DNA of 64,000 nucleotides from Glycine soja (Eukaryota > Streptophyta > Magnoliopsida > Fabales > Fabaceae), in contig NC_041018.1 of assembly GCF_004193775.1 (NCBI RefSeq), positions 33,734,913 through 33,798,912 of the forward strand, in the 5' to 3' direction. The position numbers and the translations under genes are program-made. How positions within the stretch are numbered: the first letter of the stretch is position 1; each line of letters begins with the position of its first letter. The notes below the pieces were generated by a model. The model worked only from the letters and a program-made list of their open reading frames with translations, did not search any database and was not told where the DNA came from. Positions 12,330 through 21,960 of this stretch are shown piece after piece.

Positions 12330-13676
12330 TCCAAGTGTCTTCCCTTCTTCCCTTCCCACCACTCTCTTCATCTCACACTTTTCCACTGTCTTAACCTTAG
12401 CCACGGAGGCCTCAAAATCAACATAGAACAAGTACTAGAAGTGCTTCGTTGTTCCCACGTTTGCGTCATCCACGAGCCTAATTGGACGGTTCTGATGCGG
12501 CCGCGACTCGGTCTTCGTTAGACTAAAGTTGCGGAATGTGAACACAGAAAGCACTTTGAAGAGCACGGAAGTTCCTGATGCAATCCTATCCCGCAAGGGC
12601 ATTGGGTAGAAGACTCCAAGTAGATTGGGCTAGAGATCCAAGGGAAGGCCCTAGGGTTCTCATGAGCCTTAGGGTAGATTTCGAGCCCATGGGCCAAGTA
12701 TAAGCCCGCTTATCTTTGTAAATATTAGAATAGGTTTTTCCTTCGTTTGGGCCTTGTATTTTGGCCATCTAGTAGTATAGGGTTTTAGCCTTGTATTTCG
12801 GGGCATTTTGAGTAGTCTTTGTAGTAAGGACTTTTTTTTTGTATTTTCATGTTTTTTGTCATGGGGGTGAGGTTAGCTATTATAGGGGGTGTGTAGCTAA
12901 GTTCTAGCTTCTCATCTCAAGGAGGTGAGCTTAGCTATTAGAGAGGTATGTGTAGCTAAGCTCTAGCTTCTTTAAGAATCTTCTTAAGGAAGCTTCTCAA
13001 GGAGGTGAGCTTAGTTATGAGAGGGGTGTGTGTAGCTAAGCTCTAGCTTCTCAAGGAAGTTTTCTCAAAGAAGCTTCTCAAGGAAGTTTTCTCAAGAAAA
13101 CTTCTCAAGGAAGCTACCTAGTCTATAAATAGAAGCATGTGTAACACTTGTGGTAACTTTGATGAATGAGAGTCTTGTGAGACACAACTCAAAGTTTAAA
13201 CTTCTCTCCCTTTTTCTTCCTTCAATTTCGTGCTCCCCCCTCTCTCTTTCTCTCCCTCTTTATTTTCCTCCATTGAAGCATCCTTCCAAGCTTCTTATCC
13301 AAGGCTCATCTTGGTGGTGAAGCTCCTTCTTCCATGGCTTATTCCCTAGTGGATGGCGCCTCCTCTCACCTCTTCTCCTTTGTCTTCCGCTGCATCTCCA
13401 TTGTGGAAAATCACTATTAAAGGACCTCATTGAAGCTCAAAGATCCAGCCTCCATAGAAGCCCCACAAGCAAGCTTCCATCAGTTCCCTTGTCGTGTGCG
13501 AAAACAATGCTCGTCTTGAAAGGACGGTCCGTGCGCGGAATGATAGGCTCTCTCACCAGCATCACGAACCGCGTGACGTTGCTTGGATCGTCTTGGATTC
13601 CATCCGCCATCATGTTCAGACCATAGAGCTCCGCCATGCATGCACTCGCGATGGCGGCGGTGTCGTGGAGGCTATA
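12330..13676 (-). pseudogene. Arogenate/prephenate dehydratase fragment, interrupted by a solo LTR
   Basis: Reading minus from 13676, an AG acceptor precedes [25 protein letters not shown] and [17 protein letters not shown]. Across the LTR (12576-13482) the frame continues as [20 protein letters not shown] and YLFYVDFEASV near 12390. These are the end of the catalytic domain and the ACT regulatory domain of plant arogenate/prephenate dehydratase, the plastid enzyme that makes phenylalanine. A stop (TAG) stands just before YLFYVDF, and the C-terminal part is scrambled. Only a piece of the gene is here, directly behind a CACTA end, so capture by that transposon is likely. The stretch is much more GC-rich than its surroundings. 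Confidence 0.85.
12576..13482 (+). repeat. Solo LTR, 907 bp, inside the dehydratase fragment
   Basis: It starts TGATGCAATCC and ends GCTTCCATCA, with a perfect 5-bp duplication GTTCC at 12571-12575 and 13483-13487. A TATAAAT box lies at 13124-13130, followed by C/T-rich sequence. It holds about three copies of a 60-70 bp unit with GAGGTGAGCTTAG and GTGTAGCTAAG.TCTAGCTTCT (12855-13060). The reading frame of the dehydratase resumes after it, which confirms both borders. Superfamily is not certain; the style is gypsy-like. Confidence 0.92.
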
Positions 13677-13820
13677 AAATAAAACGCCACCTAAAAATTT
13701 TGCGTCGTTTGATTTTGATATTTAAAGTGCACAGCAGTGCGTCCTGTTCTATTCCTAAGAGACTATCCCTTTTACAAAGTGAAGTGAATTGGAGGATTTG
13801 TTCTGTTCTGTTCCATAAGG

Positions 13821-14194
13821 TGTTGAAATATAAACTTGATTTGGGCCTAAATTAATTATTTGGTTCCTTGGACTTAGTTATTTTGGGCTTAAGTAATTAT
13901 GGGTCATGTTTCTAGAGAATTCTTGTAGTGTTTGGAGTGTCTAGATATTTCTTATAGTTGTAATATTCTCTAGAATACTCTTTGGATCTCTAGAGTTGAG
14001 AACTCTCTAGAATTAGTGTGTCTAGAGTTCTCCTTAGAGTAGTATAAATAGAAATGTAATCCTACACATTTGTATTAAGCAAAAATACAAAGTTCTCTCC
14101 TCCATAAAGAATTCTCCTTCCTATCAAGTTTCTATTCAAAGTCTTCAATATTCCTAAACACTTTTCCTAAACATAAAAAGCCTTATTTCCAACA
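13821..14194 (+). repeat. Solo LTR, 374 bp, copia style, 5' of the COA3-like gene
   Basis: It starts TGTTGAAATATAAAC and ends TTATTTCCAACA, flanked by a perfect 5-bp duplication TAAGG at 13816-13820 and 14195-14199. The pre-insertion site would read CATAAGGTAATG, which looks like a splice donor (AAG|GTAATG), so the LTR seems to have landed at an exon-intron border of the gene that follows. It contains a good TATA box. Confidence 0.92.
14043..14051 (+). promoter_or_regulatory. TATA box in the solo LTR upstream of the COA3-like gene
   Basis: TATAAATAG on plus, about 560 bp before the ATG at 14611. Transcripts starting here would cross AACATAAG|GTAATG at 14191-14203 and could splice to an AG acceptor near 14604 (CCCCATTAG), just before the start codon. 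Confidence 0.45.
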
Positions 14195-14197
14195 TAA

Positions 14198-14604
14198 GGT
14201 AATGCAAATTCCCTCTCTCTCTCTCTTTTTCTTTGGTTTCTTCATTTCATATTATGTCATCATTTCTTAAAATTTTGATATTGCTGATGTTGTCTGGTTC
14301 ATATCATAGAAACTTAATTGAAAGGTTTTCTTTGTAGCAATATGAGTAATACCCATCAAAACTGTTTCTGTTTGATGAAACAATTAGACCACCTCTCTAT
14401 ATTTCGTTTTACTCCTCTTTCAATTGTGTTGGGGCTGCCTTGCCCTCATTCTGTTTGTGGAAATGTCTACCTTTTACTTTCTTCCACTCTCCTCATCATC
14501 ACAATTTAGAATTATTTATCTTTTTATCTTTTGTGTTTTCTGCACTTGCATCAACAAAGGGTAATTGTAATTATGTGAAATGTGCTAACCCTTTTTCCCC
14601 ATTA
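14198..14604 (+). other. Likely 5'-UTR intron of the COA3-like gene
   Basis: A GTAATG donor follows AAG at the end of the LTR duplication, and CCCCATTAG precedes TCAAGATGG at the start codon. In between are a (CT)n run at about 14212-14225 and T-rich sequence, as in plant leader introns. Inferred from splice-site shape only. Confidence 0.45.
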
Positions 14605-14610
14605 GTCAAG

Positions 14611-14799
14611 ATGGCTGGACTTTTGGGATATAGGAGCCTTCCACCTAAGGCAAAGAATTTGGTAGTTGTTGGGGGTTTGACAACTTTTGTCTTTGGTGCC
14701 TACTTCTACACCATGAGGGTTGTTGGAGGCACTGATGAACTGCAGGTAGCAATTGATAAGTTTGAAGCTAACAAGAACAAGAATGAGAAACCAAAATGA
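14611..14799 (+). CDS. Small COA3/CCDC56-like mitochondrial assembly factor
   Basis: ATG at 14611 opens a 62-residue frame ending TGA at 14797-14799. It has a short basic N-terminus (SLPPKAKN), one membrane segment at about residues 17-36 (LVVVGGLTTFVFGAYFYTM), then VVGGTDELQVAIDKFE and a Lys/Asn-rich tail. This layout, one helix directly followed by a short charged helix, fits plant homologues of COA3/CCDC56, an inner-membrane protein that helps build cytochrome c oxidase. The frame is open in line with this ATG for longer upstream, but that part looks like a leader intron rather than protein. Solo LTR 13821-14194 lies just upstream. The frame is intact, and the family match rests on my recognition of the motif. 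Confidence 0.7.
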   Translation: MAGLLGYRSLPPKAKNLVVVGGLTTFVFGAYFYTMRVVGGTDELQVAIDKFEANKNKNEKPK

Positions 14800-15558
14800 A
14801 TTAAGCTTATTCTATAAGTTAAAATTAATTTAGGCATAGGTTAATGTATAAAATACAAACTCTTGATAAAAAGCCATGGATACGTAGCCATTAACTCCCT
14901 TGATTTTCTTATCATAATATCATCTGTTATCACTTACAGTCTTACACTATACTATCTAAAGTGCCTAGGATGCATTTTACAGGATCAAGATCTTTTTACT
15001 GTAATGTTGTTTACTCATTTTTTTTCCTATGTAGACATTGCCTCTTGTTGATGGAGTTGATAGCACCAAGCAGAAACATGATGAAAAAGAATGACCATCT
15101 CCCCTGCTGAATTCCTTTTCAATATGGTGAAGGTGACCAAGTTTCCTTAAAGTTAACTATCACTGCAATTAAGTCTGATATAAATTACAAAGGATTAATT
15201 TTATATGAGAATATTAATTTTATTTTTTGGAATTTAGTTTTTACGGTGATGTTTTAATTTTTTGGTGGATATACAGTTTTAAATTTTTGAGAGACTAATG
15301 TTGACCAAATTTTTTTGGAAAACTAATATAGCCATATATGGATGTTTTAATTTGGGAACTATGGTCATTGAAAGACCAATTTAAGAATTTGCTCCATTTA
15401 TTAAAATATAAATTGGCTTTGCTGTTTAAGGTTATAAAATATAATGTTGCACCTAATAACCGGTAAAATGTGCTTCTATTATTGTATAAGCATCCACAAC
15501 AAGATCTAACTAATGTGCAAAACGAACCTTGGGAGTTTATCAACTTTATTCTATAATA
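14800..15558. other. 3' flank of the COA3-like gene; weakly supported sequence
   Basis: Part of this should be 3' UTR. A possible exon follows CCTATGTAG at about 15024-15033 (frame LPLVDGVDSTKQKHDEKE, stop near 15092), but I cannot tie it to any gene. The rest is AT-rich. Confidence 0.3.
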
Positions 15559-16169
15559 GGACTTTGATGTTATAACTTCAGCTGAGCTTAAAGAGGTTAC
15601 TTACTTCTATTTTATGTTTTGTTTTTAAAATTTTATGAATTATATTTATGAAATGACAGTTTACTGGACAGTGCTATAGATCAAACTACTATGTTCATTA
15701 AATAACACTTAAAAGGGCAACAAATGTGTTTACGTTGGCATTTGGCTTTTCATAAATAGTTAATCTATGCAATCTCACTTGAAAACTTAAACTTCTATTT
15801 TGGGCTCAATGTCTTTGGATCTTAAAATTGCATGATGAATATCAATTCAATTTGTAGGTGGCAGAGAACATTTTCATGGTGTGAGATAGTTGGTAAACGT
15901 TTTCCGGTATGCCATGTTCACATGGATCATACCATTGTTGAGGTTGGATATTCCTGTTAACTTTGAAGAATTGTGGTGAGTTTCCATGATCAATTGCTTC
16001 ATACTGCTTTTCTGTATATTGTGCATTTTAAAGTCTCTGACAGCATTTTTTTTCTGCGGCTCGTATTCTTCGTGCAATTAGAATTGCTGCTCGCTTAGGA
16101 TTTAGTATTTCAAAGGAAACAGCTCATTTTATTAAAAATCTGTCTTCTTCAGTATTAAGCCTTGATAAG
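15559..16169 (+). pseudogene. tRNA nucleotidyltransferase/poly(A) polymerase-family relic
   Basis: Three exon-like pieces read in family order. 15559-15595 encodes DFDVITSAELKE and ends at a GT. 15858-about 15975 encodes RTFSWCEIVGKRFPVCHVHM then TIVEV. 16044-16169 encodes ARILRAIRIAARLGFSIS then KETAHFIKNLS, ending at a GT donor. These match the head domain and the following helical part of class II CCA-adding/poly(A) polymerases. The second piece has a one-base insertion after its acceptor and a stop after VGYSC, so the gene is dead. No start region or catalytic GGxVRD motif is present, and 3' sequence ends in mobile DNA at 16175. It is a truncated duplicate with introns, so it arose from genomic DNA and not by reverse transcription. 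Confidence 0.82.
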
Positions 16170-16174
16170 GTATT

Positions 16175-16385
16175 TGTTAGAATATATACAAAATTTCCAA
16201 TAGTATCTTGATTATTTCTTTAATTAATTTAGAGTATCATATTTTATCTCCTAGGATTGGTTTTAGTTAGGATTATGATATGATGTATTAATATAAATAA
16301 GGGTTAGTGATTTATGTTCTGTACCACATTATAACATATAACATATCATAATACACAGGAATATTATTCAATTTTATAGTGAGAT
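16175..16385 (+). repeat. Possible copia-type LTR remnant
   Basis: It starts TGTTAGAATATATAC, has ATAAATAAGGG as a TATA-like box near 16293, and ends near a GATATCATG that resembles a copia primer-binding site. No matching end or duplication was found, so the borders are soft. Confidence 0.35.
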
Positions 16386-16599
16386 ATCATGTTATTTTTG
16401 CTTGCGAAATCTTCTATTTTATAACACTCCAGGATTCAATAATTTTGACAGAAAGATTCCTCTTATCTTCTTTATAAAGGAAGCATGAACAATAGGCAAG
16501 TTTGGATCATAATCAGTTTGAAACAAGATTGACATAATATGATATCACACTAGCCATGTTAAATTTAGGGGTGTTTAAAATTAAACCAAACCATTTGTA

Positions 16600-16927
16600 A
16601 ATTTCCAAACCGAAAAATGAAAAACAAATGAAATAAATAATTCTTTATAAAATATCATTTCTGGCGGATTTTTCAATGGAATATTTTTGTCAGAAATTTC
16701 CGACAGACGTATCCTTAGAAAATTTCGGACGGATATAGTCTGTTGGAAATTTTCGATGGAATATTTCCGTCGAAAATTTCTAACGGACAGCAAAAATCCG
16801 TTGGTTAAAATTTCCTACAACCATTTTTCTGATGAATTTTGATTCGTCGAAAATTTTAAATTACCAAAGGATTTTTGAGGTTTCCGACGGATTCTAAGTG
16901 TTAGAAAACGCTTTTCTTTTTGTGGTG
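16600..16927 (-). mobile_element. CACTA-like transposon end with CCGACGGA subterminal repeats
   Basis: On minus it begins CACCACAAAAAGAAAAGCG at 16927. Behind it, variants of TTTCCGACGGA and its inverse TCCGTCGAAAATTT recur about ten times in both orientations (16660-16900), as in the subterminal arrays of CACTA elements. The other end was not found. It is a different family from the one at 12022. Confidence 0.6.
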
Positions 16928-17383
16928 ATCTGATTAATTAGTTTTTATTTTTCATTTATTTTCCTATAAATGCTTGGTTGGCAATTTATTAATTATTATT
17001 TCTTTCGTTCTTATTAAAACTTTGTTTATTTCTTTTTATAAGATTTTTTTGTGATTTTTAAATGTATTAATTATTTTTTTCTTATATACTCTTAATTATT
17101 TTTTCTTTAAATAATAATAAGAAATAAGTAAGTGGATAGTCAGAGAATAAATGATAATTTTGAAATTATAGATTAGAATAAGGATGATGATCATCCTTAC
17201 TTTTTTACTTTATACATTTACTTATTTTAAAGATGATAAATCGTTATTTCTAGATTAAGTTTATTATTCTCTACTATATTTATAAGTATGTAGTTATTAC
17301 TATATATATATATAGAAGAATAGCATGTTTGAGTGTAAATTTTTTATCTCATTTTATTCTTATAACTGTTTTAATAAATTTAT
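16928..17383. other. AT-rich intergenic DNA
   Basis: Mostly T-rich runs and a short (TA)n near 17300. No gene or clear repeat border is visible. Confidence 0.5.
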
Positions 17384-18115
17384 GGTTAAATTGTAATTTT
17401 GATTCTTATAATTTTAAATTTGTGATTTTAATTTCTTATTTTTTAAAATAAGTAATTTTGATCATTCCGTCTTGATATGTGTAAAACGATTAAATGAAGT
17501 GAAAAATAAAAGTATATTAATAAGAAGTGAAATCATTCACATTTATTCACAAACAAGGCAATGGGCCACTAACACACTTGTTATTTTTAGTTAACTACAT
17601 TAACATTATTTTTTATGTATTAATAGTCAAGAGTTATGAAATTTTTTTAAATTATCAAAATTTATAAATTAAAAAATATTTAATGCATGCATCTTTTTAA
17701 TATTATTTTATATCATTTTATATAATTTGATTTTAAATAGTTTAATATTTTATTTTTATTTTACCAATTTATAATTAAATTTCATAAATTAATATGTAAA
17801 TTATTTACATAATTATTTTTGTAAATTGATTTTAATATATAGATTATTTTTACTCTAATTTATATAAAATTTTAAAAAAATTAAATATTTTTTAATTTAT
17901 AAGTTTTGATAATTTGAAAAAAAATTAATAACTCTTGATTAATGATATAGAAAATAATGTTAATATATTTAAATAAACTAATTTATTGTTTTGTCTATGA
18001 ATAAAGGATCATAAGTTCAATACCTATTAAAACATATTTTATTTTTTACTTTATTTAATTTTTTTTCACAAAAGTGTTATGATAGATATAAAAAGATCAA
18101 AATTATAATTTAGCC
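17384..18115. mobile_element. Non-autonomous MULE, family A copy 2 (732 bp)
   Basis: The ends GGTTAAATTGTAATTTTGAT and (reverse complement of the right end) GGCTAAATTATAATTTTGAT are inverted repeats. A perfect 9-bp duplication TAAATTTAT lies at 17375-17383 and 18116-18124. The body shares the AATTTATAA..TTTTGATAATTTGAAAA blocks of copy 1 at 10408-11310. It has no gene. Confidence 0.88.
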
Positions 18116-18124
18116 TAAATTTAT

Positions 18125-19364
18125 CTTTTCTACTGATAGTAATTAAAATAGATATAAGGTGAGTTGAATGATTAAAAGAAAAAAAAAAGGTTGTGAATTT
18201 AATTTCCTCTACCAACAAAATTAACATTCTAACAACCAATATTTCTCGATAATATATATATATATATATACCCGCGGGAAGGGTACGTAATTGACATTAG
18301 CTTGCTACTCGATCCAACCACCTTGTGTGTTATGTACACATCACCACATTCAGTTGTTTACAATTCATAACGATCATGAGAATAAAATTGATTATTTGAA
18401 ACAGCTTGACTCTGGAGAAGTTGATATGCATTCAGATCCACAGTATTCTAAGATGAAAGAAAGTGATCATGCTCACTTGATCAGTTTCATCATCTTCTTT
18501 TTTTCTTATTCGTTCCACACTCCATCTCACTCATTTTATTATATGTGGCATATTATTTTTTTATATATCAAAGAAGGTTCTACAAATCAAAAAGTTATTG
18601 GTCCAAGTGGAGTTAAATTCGATCCCTTTAAACAAATAATCAAATTTAAACCTTCCGAATGTAAAAAAATTTGATCGGGAGGAAAGATCCCATTAAAGAT
18701 GTATAGTCAAATTTTTTGACAGAAATTAATCATCGATAAAACTAATAAATATTTTGCACTAATAATATAATTTAAAAAAAAAAAAAAAAAAGTGGTTCAA
18801 AACGGCAAATTGGGGTGACATTTGGAAATGTAGTGCATGTTACTCATTTAACTTCATTTTTGTTTTATTCTATATGATGATTCTCCCTTTCCTAATTTGA
18901 TGAGGGAATGGAATTCTATCTGGTTCGATTGTGCCAACCTGAACATTACTAAGCTACATAAAGATGAGGGACAAAGAGAAGAGAAACTAGACTTTGATAC
19001 ACTCATTGTTTGATTGCAAAAGGCCAGATAAGAAGAGGGAGGTGCTAGTAGCAAGTGGTGACACATTTTAAGCATCGTGTTTGTTTTTTTTTTTTTTGCC
19101 TTGTGTAACAATAAAGTATGCATTTTCTCGGGTGGTCCAAACTAACCCTATATTAGGTGAGGTTGTTGATCTAGCCCTTACCCATCTAGTTTTGTGTAGG
19201 ACGGTAGAGAAAGAAAAAGAGATAACAATTGAACATACGTGTATTCTAATATTCCAAACTAGAGAGTCGAAATATATAAAACGATGCATGCGAAGCCGGG
19301 ATTTGTATTTCTACCTACCATTCGTGATTAATTACGTGTATAAGTATTGTTAACTTTATATCAC
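18125..19364. other. Gene-free stretch before the second solo LTR
   Basis: It has a short (TA)n at 18250-18270 and an A-run at about 18772-18791. A 127-codon frame at 18291-18674 has no family I know and an amino-acid make-up of translated AT-rich DNA. I see no supported gene. Confidence 0.4.
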
Positions 19365-21955
19365 TGTAACGTCCATTTTTTTCGTAAATAAAATTTTAGA
19401 AAATAATGATGTTTTATAATTAAATAAATAAATAAAAATAAATATAATAAAATAATGGTGTGAGAAAAAATAAAAAGGATATTTCATTATTCATTTGATG
19501 GAGAATAAAATAGAGTTTCTTTTTTTATAAAAAAAAAAAAAAAATAGAGTAAATAACAGGTCGTGAATACCCTAACTATGAATAGCAACATGCTAGGTCA
19601 GTTTTGAGACTGACTTCTCAGCCTCCTCTACCTCTTAATTTCGTTTTTTCTCTCTTCCTCTCCCAAAATCCTCTCTTTTTTTCGCAGGCCACCAAACCTG
19701 TCTCAGAAAAAATGACGATCTCAGACTCATACACCATTCGATCATCGTGAAATTTAAACAGAATGTTTGCAACCCAATTCCGAGAATTCCCACCGTTGGG
19801 AATTGCGATATCATGTCTGAGCTAAGAGAAATACCCCTCACATTGTAGCCTTTTTCTTTTCCGCAGAAACCTAGAGCTGTCTCGGTAAAACTACGATCCC
19901 GGTTTCATTGACCGTTGGATTATCGTGAAATTTTGATATGTTGTGCGAAATTCAATTGCGCACACCTTTACCGTTGGTATTTGCAAAATAATATTCGAGG
20001 AGGGAGATAAAGGAATCGCGCGAAGATAGTACAAAAGGAGACTTCAATCTCTTCTCATTCTCTCTAACGTTTGGAAACCCTATCAGAGCAACCAGAGGAA
20101 GAAATTGAGGAATCTTAGGAACTTGCTAGAGATGCAGCTATCACTTTTGGAAGACACATGAGTCCGCTTAGAGGTAAGGGATGAGTTTATCGCAATTGAG
20201 GGTTAGAATGAACATGTGTAGAGATCCATAGAGAACTAAATTTGGGTTTATTTTGGGATGTTTATTGAATTATAATTTTCCCTTTATGATTATAAATACA
20301 ATATTATTGTGTTCTATGTACCAATTGATGTCTTGATGAGAATTGATTGATAAATTTGAGTGCTCTGGATGTCTTTGTATTTAACCCATGATTTTGATGA
20401 ATTGATTTTGATATAATTGTGAGAAACTATTTCAGGGGTTTTACACCCCATGTTGTGATAAAATATTTTGTATAAATTGTTATGTTGAGGTTATGAAATG
20501 ATGATTCAAATTGTGAGTATGTGATAAATTGAACATGTGACGGATGATGAAATACATGTGTATTGAGATGAGATGTGTGTATTAAGTTGTGAACTATGAA
20601 CTGTGCAATCACACAATTATAAGACCCTTTAAGGGCGACGAGTATTGTGATGGGATTCATTGTGGGAACCCAACGAGTTAAAATGATTTTGAAAACAATT
20701 GAGTAGTTGTGTGTATTGCATAGTTCATAGGTAAAGTGAATATGATCCATGAGGTGTGATAACATGCTATTTTGATATTATACCATTGTGATTGAGATCG
20801 AGTGTATGTGATAAATTATGTATGTATGTGATTGAGATGTTGTGTGCATTGAGTATGAACTATGAATTGTATAATCACAAGACTATAAGTCTCTTTAAGG
20901 GCGACGAGTTAATGCTAAGTCCCTTTAAGGGCGACGAGTTAATGCTAAGTCCCTTTTTGGGCAACGAGTTAATGTTAAGTCCCTTTTAGGACGACGAGTT
21001 AAAACTATTTTGAGAACAATTGAGGAGTCGTGTGTTTTGTACAATTCATAGATAGAGTCTGTGTGCTAAAATGTTTTCTGGGTTGGACCTGAATCAGGAG
21101 GGAGAGGCCCTGACGGACTCTTCTGAGTGTAGGCCTTGGGAGTCACACGGTTTGAGTGCTCCTTTAAACCTATGTTGATCCCATATGGTTGGAGCATTCT
21201 CGCAAAACACTGTGACCCTGACTGGTCTCCCTATGATATTACCTAGTGAGAGTGACTTGACTTGCTAGTGTGTGGTTTATCTTGTCATGTACTCCTAGGC
21301 GCCTGAGGAGGTTTTTCACTGACATGGTATCACATTGCATATAGGATTGAGTCTTAGCATAACTGTTGCATACGCTTGCTAATTGTTTATTATGAAATTG
21401 AGGTGTTATTATATCTTGATCGGAGTGTGGGATGCTTGTGTAATGTGATTGATGATTGAAAAGTGAATTTTGAATAACAAAGTGGTGAAATTACATGAGC
21501 TATGTTTAAGCAAGTGGTATCTCATTTATATAATATGTATATTTAATTGTCTTGTTTCTTTAATAGCTAGGAATGTGATAACTCACTCCCCGTGTGTTGT
21601 TTGTGTTTGGATCTTGTAATGATCTTGAACTTTGTGTTCGGGGGAGCAGATGACTAGGTGAATTGCTTTAAGGAACCTTGTGTTAAAGGACGTCGAGACA
21701 CAAAACTCTAATAGGATGTGGCATTGGGATATGGGATTTTATATTAATTGTATGAACTCTTAGACGGTCTTGTTTGAATCGAAATGACTTTATTATTTAT
21801 TTGAACAAGTTTCAATATGATGTAGAAGAAAGTGAATATGAGCCTTTTATCCCTTTGAAAGACTTGTATTTAAAAATGTAAAAAAAAATAGTTTTAATTA
21901 ATATTTAAATTTTATTCCTTTGTTAGTATATATGTGAGGGGTAGAGGGTGTCACA
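19365..21955 (+). repeat. Solo LTR, Ty3/gypsy type, copy 2 (2,591 bp)
   Basis: It starts TGTAACGTCC and ends GGGTGTCACA and is collinear with the LTR at 927-3529 on the same strand. The flanks ATCAC (19360-19364) and CTCAC (21956-21960) match at 4 of 5 bases, so the duplication has one change. No internal polyprotein is present. It differs from copy 1 by a 30-bp tandem array at 20886-21000, a weakened TATA box and small indels. Confidence 0.88.
20886..21000 (+). repeat. 30-bp minisatellite in solo LTR copy 2
   Basis: About 3.8 units of TAAGTCCCTTTAAGGGCGAC GAGTTAATGC lie head to tail. Copy 1 has only about two looser units at the matching place (near 2455-2515), so the array grew or shrank after the copies parted. 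Each unit has a CCCTTTAAGGG palindrome. Confidence 0.85.
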
Positions 21956-21960
21956 CTCAC

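Noticed and set aside
14318..14610. Longer N-terminal frame in line with the COA3-like ATG
   Set aside because: It is T/C-rich with an intron look and a good AG acceptor just before ATG 14611; the short form fits the family.
18291..18674. 127-codon plus-strand frame
   Set aside because: No motif; runs through AT-rich repeats; likely chance.
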